Shown in pieces: positions 1-14,100 of a DNA stretch of 32,156 nucleotides. Numbering within the stretch: the first letter of the stretch is position 1; every line of letters starts with the position of its first letter. Made by a program: the position numbers and the translations under genes. Origin of the DNA: Phoronis australis (Eukaryota > Phoronida > Phoronidae); contig NMRA01000259.1 of NCBI GenBank assembly GCA_002633005.1, positions 64,001-96,156 of the forward strand, in the 5' to 3' direction. The notes under the pieces are model-generated. The model did no database searches, was not told the origin of the DNA, and saw nothing but the letters and a program-made list of their open reading frames with translations.

Positions 1-91
1 AGCGTTGATTCTGCGTTTGTGCAGACAGTGTCTCAAATGATTGATTTCCAATGTTAACCTTGTGACAACACCTTTAACTCTCGTCTTGCAG

Positions 92-5073
<4,982 letters not shown>

Positions 5074-6480
5074 CGCGCTCATGCTTCGACAGTCCTCACA
5101 ACTGTGCTTCTTTGCTTGTTCTGATGGAAAGCGGACATTAGCAGACAGCGCTTTGACCTTGACATTGGTTATTTCATTTGGCATGTGCAGATTGACCTGC
5201 ATAATTAAAACCAGCTTCGCTACTATGTAGTCATCAAACATTTGATGGAGTAATTAGCAGGTTATCTATAAAACATGGTTCTTGTCTCACAGTGAGTCGT
5301 ATTTCTCTTCAAGTTACCAGGATTCATGTTTTTGTGCAACTCACTGTCTCTAAATCGCTGCCTCCTGTTGGCAAAAGGAGTAGGATTTACTGCCAATTTA
5401 TCATCAGAGTATCAATTTCACAAAATCGTGATATTTCTTTGTCATATATGTATTGTAAACACACAGATCCCTTCTTGAGAATGTCTCATTCTTCTGGCTT
5501 GTTGTTGTATCTAAGTTGTTGTATATCTCATTGTATTCTACATTGTATTATTTTCAAACTGTACAAATTTCATGTTAATTTAAGTTTTATGAATGTTCTC
5601 TTTAGTGCTGAAGTTGGCCATATTGGGTATTTCCAAAAAAGCACCCCCATATTTTCAGAAGTGGTCAGCAGTCAATTAATCAAAGTGACTTTACATCCCC
5701 AAAAATCCCCCAGGGGCCTCATTTACTCAAATTTTTAAAGACATGTTTTAAGAGGGAATTTCACTTTGTCGGCAGCTTGGCTTCAAGGAGAGAAGTGTGT
5801 TGTCAGCCAATCAACTTGAACTGTTTCACATGTTGTTTTAGAGTTAAAACATCAAGAAAATAATGATACTTTGTCGTAATTTTCCACATTTACTAGACAT
5901 GCAAAACATACAGACAGAGCATCCACTTGGAAATTTACCAGGTGGGGAACTCTTTTGGAAGTCCCTCTTCGTGGCAGTAGTTATGCTGTGTAGAATAACT
6001 TTAAGGTAGTTATAAAACGATTGCATTGTCCTTACCTAGTTCACCAGTGGTTCTCAGGCCAACATGGATTGGTACTCCTTACTTCACCTCAAGAACCTTA
6101 TAAACTTGACTCGTTCCTTTATGGCTTGTGTATTACCTTCTGCATATTTGACCCGTGTCCAGAGTCGCTTCACCATACTGTATGAATTTTATTCTTAATA
6201 GTCCACTGTTTTGTTGAGTTAAATTAATTTAACTGGGATCCGAAATCGTAGTGTCTGAGAACCAGCTCCCGAGAGTGGTTGATTCGGTTTCTAGGAACCA
6301 AAAGGGTCTAATAAGCTTGTGATGGAATGCCTCTTGACTGAATGTGATTGGTGATTGTGTTGATGCCGTGAACCAATAGGTGTCGCGTTGTTTTAAGTAT
6401 GAATGTTTCTACATGCTTCCAGTATGTTTTCCTGATATTGTATATTTCCTACGAATAAATCTTAAACTGTAAAGATGAAA
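5074..6480 (+). other. Probable CKAP5 3' UTR
   Basis: Non-coding, AT-rich sequence after the stop, up to the first convincing polyadenylation signal at 6454-6459. ORFs inside it (for example 5292-5738) show no recognisable protein. The extent is inferred. Confidence 0.55.
6454..6459 (+). terminator. Polyadenylation signal AATAAA
   Basis: Canonical hexamer about 1.4 kb after the CKAP5 stop. It is the first AATAAA in that interval that I find. Confidence 0.5.
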
Positions 6481-6751
6481 ACGAGTTTTATTTCTTCTCG
6501 GTGTTGCATAAAACTTTGACACTTGTCCTCAAGATAAGTCTGATTGCTGCGTGATGTCACATGCATTGTTCAGCAATGCCAACCTGGTGGGTGATAATGG
6601 GATGTCATTGTTGTTATGCGGGCCACAACTTTTATGCACCTATGTCCTCAGTGTATATCCTAAGCTCTATCCCTTTGTCTATATGGGCATTACTAAGAGG
6701 CACTGAACCTGTATTCCTTACTCGGATGAGAAGTTAGGGAGAACTGAGTTT

Positions 6752-6820
6752 CAGTGCTGTAGTGGTAAACGTAAGAGGTAAGTAGGCGCCCAAAGCTCAA
6801 CGTATCGCCTTGAGCGCCGA
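6752..6820 (+). mobile_element. hAT-like MITE, truncated copy A
   Basis: Begins with the family terminus CAGTGCTGTAGTGGTAAA and continues through the GTAAGTAGG-GCCCAAAGC block shared with the copy at 9860, then loses similarity. The other end is absent. Confidence 0.65.
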
Positions 6821-7019
6821 ATTTTAAATTAAAAGTACATTGAACTCGCAAAACCTGACTCGCTGACATGTAGGCCTATTTTTGACTCATGACTCGAGTG
6901 GGTATTTACATAGAGTCTGCAATGGCGCATGTCAGAAAAAGTTCCCCAACCACACATATTGGAAGGCAAAGGTTCGTATGCCTCCAAGCGGTCTCTGGGG
7001 TTTCAGCTGGCCATCTTTG

Positions 7020-7460
7020 TCCTTGTAAATTCATTCTACAATGGGTCAAGGAACTCCTGTCCAGCAATGAATGCCTGGCCCTACACTCTGGCTTGAATAA
7101 ACACCCTCAGCAAATGCTGTTTCAAAGCACCAATAGTTGGTGGGCGTTTGTCGCTGTCAGACATAGGTTTACAGAAGAGGTACCATCTCAGCTCTGGAAT
7201 GCTATTTGTGTCTATACCCTGTGTTGAGTATGCACTTGCAAAAGGGGCCAATGTGAAAAGAGGTGACCTGTTACTTCATAAGCAGTAAAAAAAGTCTGCA
7301 GTGCATTGATACCATCAGTGTTTGCCTTCAAATATTTATTCAACCTACAGAATGGATCAGTGTTGTCTGTCCATGTAAAAGCAGGATGAGCCTTTGCCCG
7401 TACACTAACAGCACCTAATATTGTCCATATTGGATTCGCGTCCACAATCCCAGATGCCAT
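7020..7460 (-). pseudogene. Decayed fragment of a TE-associated coding family
   Basis: Reading minus from about 7239 to 7020 gives a clear protein-like stretch (IPELRWYLFCK, then RPPTIGALKQH, then GQEFLDPL) broken by two in-frame stops (around 7083 and 7035). Upstream, 7460-7212 is open in another frame and contains an AHPAFTWTDNT stretch. I recall the combination (a PAFHAFTG-like block, then an ELRWYLF block, then a GQ...LDPL block) from a large unnamed family in cnidarian, echinoderm and cephalochordate genomes. The family's Cys-rich C-terminus is not recognisable here. It is a relic. Confidence 0.5.
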
Positions 7461-9097
7461 GGTGAGTGAAGTATTTCTGAGAAGCTTCTCATAATAGGCA
7501 ATGTCGAGTACCAGTCTACGTCAGGTGAAAAAACATCTGCTGAGAATCAGGGACTTTTTGGTGTGATGCCAGAACTGCATGATGTACAGTGAATCTGCAA
7601 TATATCTCCTTTTTCGTGATCGTTTTCTTCTAAGCGTGGATCACGTCGGCTGCTCTTTGTGCATTCTGAAGCTGAAGTAATGGCTATCTTTACTATATTC
7701 AAGTGTCTCTGAAGACAGATATTCAGAAAGTCGAGCCTTTTTTGGCCATGGGAGAGGAATCAGCTAATTGCATGGGATGATCTGTATGCAAGTCTCATCT
7801 CTTATCTGGTACTGTACTTGACCCTTTCTGTGCCTCCTTCTTTCTCCTGTGTCTTGTTTCAAAGGGTTGTCTTTGTGGGTGACAAAAACTAGAGTGATAT
7901 CGTCATAATCTCTAATTAAGAACATCACTTCCATACTATCCACACGTGCAGTTTTGTGGCTTGGGTGAGCTCACTCAGTGGATGTTGTTTACATGTTTTC
8001 TGGATCTAAAACCTCGCGTGCAGCGGACTGTCCTGTTCTAAGACGTCTGCTTCGGAAAGTTTCTGCAGAAGGTGGATTCGATTCGACTTGTCTGTGCATG
8101 GCAGCATTGCCCCACTGGCAGCAAAGATTTGCTCTTGGTGTCAGGGTGAATTCATAGCGGCAGATAACATGTTTCTGGTCGTCATTGATCCTCAGGCTGG
8201 TTACTGCCAAAATTATCTGCCATCCGACTGTCAAATGCAAAATACATTTTCAATGAGTAGAGGAGAGCTGGATTCCAAAGTGAACAGTGGAAACAATATC
8301 GAAATCTTCAAAAGATATGTCTTAAATGTCTTTTCAAAAAGATTTAGATAAACACTGTAAATTAATGAAGTTTAATCTGCGTTTCTGTGATTCCTTTAAA
8401 TATTCTGGGGGTTCGTAGCTGCTATGAAAAATTATTTAGATTGTATGTATCATTTTAGACATAGTGTTTTTCAATTCCTTTCCCCACAAAATGTGGGTGC
8501 AGACATTAAAACCAACATTCTAAGTGACCCACGAGCACGTATGACAGCGCTTTCCCGTTCAGTGACTTTACCAAACGTAGGGGGTTCTGAGCGTGTGACA
8601 ACATCTAGCTTCTTTGTTAACTGCCAAGCACAGTCTTTTGTCTGGTGTGACAACAGGCATGCCAGTTATCTACCAGGCTTGTTACAGACCACGTGTGAAC
8701 ACCATCAATCCCATAGTGAATTGATTCGGAAAGAGTAGATTATCATAACTTCGGTTCCAGTTGGGCGATTTTGGCGATTCAAAAACTAAACATGATCACC
8801 ATTTGACGAGGATTTCAGAAATGCATTGGTTCATGTTCAAATATGTTATAACTTGACTTTTATTTTCAAAAGCAATGCCCAGTCAGGCTAGATAGGATCT
8901 TAATTATTGAGGGGTTAGAGCAATTATCGAACAAAAGACAGCTGGCCCTCCAACCATGAATGCCAGAATGGAGTTAATCAGTCGTGTAAGATATTGGCTA
9001 CAGTGTTAAACTTCCCAACTTGTTGTTGGGCTATTGAATCGGAACAAGTTGGGAGCAACGGGAAAACGCCGTAATGAGAGATACTGAGCAAAATGTA
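7461..9097. other. Intergenic, no supported gene
   Basis: Short ORFs occur on both strands (for example 8424-8738 plus and 7989-8240 minus), but none has recognisable protein, splice context or repeats. It may contain further decay products of the fragment to its left. I see no RNA gene. Confidence 0.5.
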
Positions 9098-9294
9098 TCT
9101 TACGGGGGCCATTAGTTTAAAATTCCAAGATGGCCGCCAATAAAATTAAAATTTCCGATTCATTGACCTCAGAACTGCAGGTGTTACCACAAAAACTAAC
9201 ACTCTCAGTGACCCAAGGGCGGATATATCGTTGGATCAAGTCTATTTTACCGGCGCCATTTTTGAAAATCCAAGATGGCCGCCGAGATGGCCAC
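9098..9294 (+). repeat. Paired interspersed-repeat motif with CCAAGATGGCCGCC
   Basis: Two related segments about 150 bp apart (9098-9145 and 9248-9290). Each has a GGCGCCATT- or GGGGCCATT-like start, an A/T-rich middle and CCAAGATGGCCGCC. Probably part of an old repeat. The resemblance to a YY1 site (AAGATGGCGGC) is imperfect. Confidence 0.45.
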
Positions 9295-9445
9295 CAAAAA
9301 TGGAATCAACTTATTTTTTATTTTATTTTTTAATTCGTCATTCCATGAGGTTTCCAAAATGTATAATTTCCACTTTCCCCAAAAAATTCCAACGAATGTC
9401 AAAATTTGGACATAGTGAACCTGACTATAGTAAGTTATCCTATCG

Positions 9446-9633
9446 AACTACGCCCCACTATACCGTCACTTATGGCGCGTAGACGCTACGTTAAAATGTA
9501 AAAAGGTGTCTGGCTGCAACTACGTGCGCTTACGCCTAACTATACCGTAACTTACGGTGGGTAAGGAGCTGCGTTAAAAAGCAAAAATGTGGTTAGCTGC
9601 GTCTACGTGAGCCTACACCCCACTACAGCACTG
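9446..9633 (+). mobile_element. hAT-like MITE copy B with internal 82-bp tandem duplication
   Basis: Ends with the family terminus CCCCACTACAGCACTG. The 3' half of the element is present as two tandem units with an 82-bp period (9461-9542 and 9543-9624), plus a partial unit at the left edge. The CAGTGCTG start is missing. Confidence 0.65.
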
Positions 9634-9859
9634 CTGAGTTCGGTACTCCTCGAGATAATGCTTGTCGAATCAAATTAGAAGCGATACCCAAACTTGTAGA
9701 GCCTGCATGGCCTCAAGCAATGACGAAGGCAGATCAATTTCGCAATGGTAAGTTGTCGAACTGGAAAGCTTTTTGTGACGGAAAGCAGATTTACAGTAGC
9801 TAATTAAAGGTCATTATAGAAGGGGAAAGTGGTTGTCTGAGCCTTTTTGGCCTTAGCGC

Positions 9860-10014
9860 CAGTGCTGTAGTGGTAAACTAGTGGTAAGTAGGAGCCCAAA
9901 GCCCACCGTATCACCTTAAGTCCTGAACGTAACTTACGGTGCGTAGGCGCTACGTTCAAATGCCAAAAGGTGGTTGGCTGCGCCTACGCGCGCTTACGCC
10001 CCAATACAGCATTG
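9860..10014 (+). mobile_element. hAT-like MITE copy C, full length (155 bp)
   Basis: Starts CAGTGCTGTAGTGG and ends CCCCAATACAGCATTG, an imperfect inverted terminal pair. The flanks CTTAGCGC and GTTAGCGT share six central bases, consistent with an aged 8-bp target duplication. The interior can fold (GCGTAGGCGC against GCGCCTACGC). There is no coding capacity, so it is a non-autonomous element. The CAG-start termini and 8-bp duplication are typical of hAT elements. Confidence 0.7.
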
Positions 10015-10387
10015 GTTAGCGTGAAATCGAAACCTCAACCACCGCGGTGTAAGTTAAACGTTCTACTGGCGGAGCCTACCGTATTTTACTGGTGACTAGT
10101 CACCGGTCTTGATTTAACAAATGCAAAAAATGGTGAGCTACATTGGCGATTTGCAACAAAATTCACAGCACAGCTAATAGAGCTCTAAAGCTTCGGTCAA
10201 AGCTAATAACTTCAAGAAGTCTATTGCATGTCCAGCAATACTCCAAAGTTGCGTTTTTCAGCTGTAAACCCGATGCCCCTTTAAGAGAAAGGTTTCAAAT
10301 TTCGCAACACACTTTAGGAACGAAGTAGCTCAGAAGAACTAATCTCACTCCTGCCTTAATTCTATCCAGTTGCAAGGCACAACACGT

Positions 10388-11107
10388 AAAATTAGTGTTC
10401 GTAGAGGGTGCTTCTGTTAGGCTGGTGCTGTAGTTCCCGTATGAATTTGGAGTATGCCATTTCTGTACGAGCCAAACGAATACAGGTCTCGTTATACGCG
10501 GCCTCCAGTCGAAGAGTGTACACGTAGACATAGGGATGATAAACTTGGTTCGCCTGCCTGTACTCTGGCGACAGATGGTAATAAGGAACTCGTTCAAACA
10601 CGCACTCGTCGTAGAGCCGCTGGTTGTATCTTCTGAGTGTCGACACCTCGGAAACGATTTTGTCAAAGCCGTACTTTTGTAGTTTCATAAAAAATTCATA
10701 TAGTAGAGCGTCATATAGCATTTGATCCCCTTGGTTCAGCTGACGAANAAATTAGTGTTCGTAGAGGGTGCTTCTGTTAGGCTGGTGCTGTAGTTCACGT
10801 ATGAATTTGGAGTATGCCATTTCTGTACGAGCCAAACGAATACAGGTCTCGTTATACGCGGCCTCCAGTCGAAGAGTGTACACGTAGACATAGGGATGAT
10901 AGACTTGGTTCGCCTGCCTGTACTCTGGCGACAGATGGTAATAAGGAACTCGTTCAAACACGCACTCGTCGTAGAGCCGCTGGTTGTATCTTCTGAGTGT
11001 CGACACCTCGGAAACGATTTTGTCAAAGCCGTACTTTTGTAGTTTCATAAAGAACTCATATAGTAGAGCGTCATATAGCATTTGATCCCCTTGGTTCAGC
11101 TGACGAA
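10388..11107. repeat. Tandem 360-bp duplication joined by a single N
   Basis: Unit 1 is 10388-10747 and unit 2 is 10748-11107, colinear with no indels and 4 mismatches (about 1.1%). The breakpoints coincide with the N, not with a repeat or microhomology tract. Confidence 0.9.
10392..10748 (-). CDS. Second copy of the Gal3ST-like 3' exon (probable allelic or assembly duplicate)
   Basis: Encodes the same 109 residues from Met to the stop as 11081-10752. A 360-bp unit (10388-10747) is repeated at 10748-11107 with the only N of the window (10748) at the join. I count four substitutions: 10437/10797, 10542/10902, 10692/11052 and 10695/11055. All fall at third codon positions and are silent. This copy has no splice acceptor of its own because the N sits at the first exon base. 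An uncollapsed second allele is the simplest reading. A very recent real tandem duplication is the alternative. Confidence 0.75.
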   Translation of the reverse strand, partial: XRQLNQGDQMLYDALLYEFFMKLQKYGFDKIVSEVSTLRRYNQRLYDECVFERVPYYHLSPEYRQANQVYHPYVYVYTLRLEAAYNETCIRLARTEMAYSKFIRELQHQPNRSTLYEH

Positions 11108-11108
11108 T
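10752..11108 (-). CDS. Gal3ST-like 3' coding exon
   Basis: Acceptor AG at 11110-11109, exon from 11108, stop TAA at 10754-10752; 118 residues. Joined to the 5' exon it reads ...LDSK/IRQLNQGDQMLYDALLYE, matching the family's K-I-x-x-[LF]-N-x-x-D-x-x-LY-[DN] junction region. That is the main reason for linking exons almost 8 kb apart. Confidence 0.85.
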   Translation of the reverse strand: MRQLNQGDQMLYDALLYEFFMKLQKYGFDKIVSEVSTLRRYNQRLYDECVFERVPYYHLSPEYRQANQVYHPYVYVYTLRLEAAYNETCIRLARTEMAYSKFIRELQHQPNRSTLYEH

Positions 11109-14100
11109 CTGAAATCAGACGACGCAACGTTCTAAAGCCATGCAACTTCTCTCAACTGACGCTATTGCCTACTCGTCTAGACAAATGACTGGACGTTTCG
11201 ACTGCAAAACATTACTCGTTATAGTAGTTCGAGCATGCTCTTGCAAATGGTCCTGTTGATGTGCTATATGACAGTCAAGAGCCGGCGAGTTAGTTGAGCT
11301 GTAAACCACCACTGGAATCACGTTTTTTCAACTTATTCCACGTTTTCGTTTTCTTAGCTGTTATCTGGATGGTTTGCGTGTTATTATCTGGCCCGTGTAT
11401 TGTTATTGCAGACTCAAGTAAATATAGAGCATGTTTTGTACATCATGATTTACAAAGACCCCGTGACGTCGACTCTCGAACATAGACGCTAGCGTGTACA
11501 AGGTTCGTGGTTTTGTTTTCGACACTGTTGTTAGCCTAATAAAAAATTGGTTAGCCCTGCTGTGACATCATTCATAATCTATTGGTCTTAGTCGTGAAAG
11601 AAATACGGTGGCCCGAAAGTATCAAATTATTTTAATTATATTACTCTTTTTATTTCTCCTTTTTCACCAAGGTGTATATAATTTCCCCTGGTGTAAAATA
11701 TTCATATCGGAGTTGAAATTTTATCCTGTTCGGGGGAGATGACGTTCGTTAACCAAACGACCCAAAAAGATAATCGAATAAACAGTATGTAAATAATTTT
11801 CATCCGGTGGAATTTACTTCCATCTAGGCTGAACTTATTTGCATCCGGATGGAATATTTGTTCACCTAGTTGAAATAATTTCCACCTGGCTGGAAATAAT
11901 TTGCACCTAGATTGAACCTTTTTTGACCCGGGTTGAAAATATTTTCACCAGCCTAGTGTTGAAATCATTTCCACGTAGGTGAAAAAGGGGAAACAAAAAG
12001 GAATTGGCCTGAAATAGCGATGATACTTTCGGGCCTTAGTAAAAAATCACATCGACGGTTCACTACCTTGCCTCGTCGGTCAATCAAAATATAGCAGTGA
12101 CCTCATCGTGAACTTTGCTTCAATTCGTTAACTGAAATGAGAATTACTAGTGCACGTGGTTACAAGGTTCCATCGCCCACGTGACCACTGCCGGACGCAG
12201 CAATGTTTAATGTTGCCATAAGGAGGCGATTAACAGTGTGAATGACCAGGTTCTATTTGGTCTTAAAGAAAATGAGACCGCAAAAATTGTATCAAAAGCA
12301 GCGTGGTTCTAGTCGCTCACTGGATCTTCTTCCATTCTAGCGGTTCCATTGAGCCAATGCGTTACCTATCCAGAAAACACGCTGTAGGTCGCAGGTTTCA
12401 TGTTGCAATGCTAAGAAGTGAAGGTTTTAAAATCTACTGAAATTTGAAACCTGAATTCGCGTTCAAGGTCCCAGGTTCCATGTTTCAAGACCTGAAACAC
12501 TTTTGATTATGTAATGGTTTGCGGAGAGAGGAGTGAAGAAGACGTCTTTACGTGAACACTAACTTTATTGCGGACTGACTAACAGACTGTACAACAACAT
12601 GTTTTTGCAATAGACAAGACCACATGCATATGAGTCACATTTCATAGAACTGCTTGGCAAGACTTCTATAATAACCATTTTAACTAATTGTGCCACATAA
12701 GGTAAGTGTAGTTCCAGTACAAACCACAATACTATTACACCCATTTTCTTTGAAAATCAAGAAAGTGGCACTAAGAAACATAAATTAACAACTGTTAACC
12801 ACAATTAACAAATTACCATTCTAACAGATGTTTCACTCAACAAGGCTATCAGCTAAGTGCTAAAACAATAAACAAATAGTATCTTACCATACCATAACAG
12901 ACTAATCTAATTACAAAAGTTGCTATACTTGCAAACTGATTCTCAGCAATACACACTACTGTCAAGAAGTTATATAATCCTTAAATCTGGAGGGTTTCTT
13001 GATTTCCCTTCCTGTTCTTGTAACTACAGGTTTTGATTTAATCTCGGGTGAATCATTACCAGTGTCACTTGTTGATTAGGATTTTCTGTTTGTTTGACTT
13101 TGTGGCAAAATGCACTGGTCAAATTAGGCTGTACAGAATGTGGAGATTCTCAGTGTAGTGGACAGTAACATTTGTCGATTGCACCGATACTCTCGTGCTT
13201 AATCACCTGATTTGACAATGTAAGATGTATCAGAATGTTGTTGAACTAATTCTACTGGTTCCCAACCACTCTTAGTTTTCATACGCACAGCTTGTTCAGA
13301 TTCAGAATTGTTAAACGCTGGCAATGGTTTGGTATTCCTGTCGTAATACTTCTTTTGTCTCATTTGATAATTGGACAGTTCATACACTTTATCAAGGTTA
13401 ATTGCTTCAGGTTTCAGCCTTGCATTCGAAGTAGGCAATAATGTCCTGGTACGTCTACCCTTTAATCTTTGAACTGGGGACCCAATAATACCGTCTCTTG
13501 GCGTATTTCTCAAATCTAACAAAGCCAAATATATATCATCATTTGTTTCACTTGTTTTCTTTATCAATCGCTTTGATAACATGAACAGATTTGTCTGCAA
13601 GACCATTTGCCTGCTGGTGACCTGGAGATCACATGCAACTGTGTTCCATGGAAGAACAGGTTCCTCAAACAATTTCATTGGCTCTTTTGGTTGGAACTTT
13701 CGATGTTTCAAACATGCAGCACACCTGCTAATAATATCTTCAATTTGTGTGTTCATGCCCGGCCAAAATATAATATCACGAGCTCTTTGTTTTGTCCGTG
13801 TCATTCCCGTATGTGATTGGTGTAGCACACGTAACATGTGCCGACGGAGCGTAGTGGGAATACATACCCTATCTGCTCTGATAACAATACCATTGTAAAT
13901 AGCTAATTGATCTCTGCAATCCCAATAAGGTAATGCGATGTGAGGTACTTGTGACCTATGTTCTGGCCAACCATTCAAAATTAACTGCTCTACACACTGC
14001 AGTTCATCATCATCGCATGTTGCCATAGCAATTTTATCATACATACAATTTGCTAGAGTATCAACCTTACAAACCATTAGCTCATCGTCCATGATAGCAT

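Noticed and set aside
5292-5738. 148-codon ORF after the CKAP5 stop
   Set aside because: It lies in the probable 3' UTR, is low in complexity, and has no recognisable domain or splice context.
7989-8120. tRNA-like GATTCGATTCGAC segment
   Set aside because: No A box, anticodon stem or acceptor stem pairs around it on either strand.
9706-9748. Exon-like start ATGGCCTCAAGCAATGACG followed by ATGGTAAGT
   Set aside because: It looks like a short first exon with a donor, but no downstream exon could be found in frame, and the area is MITE-rich.
10295-10666. Second-frame minus ORFs (123 and 96 codons) over the duplicated Gal3ST exon
   Set aside because: They are out-of-frame shadows. The correct frame is set by the splice acceptor and the family match.
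12752-13198. Possible envelope gene of the Ty3 element
   Set aside because: There is no ORF, signal peptide or membrane segment between pol and the purine tract.
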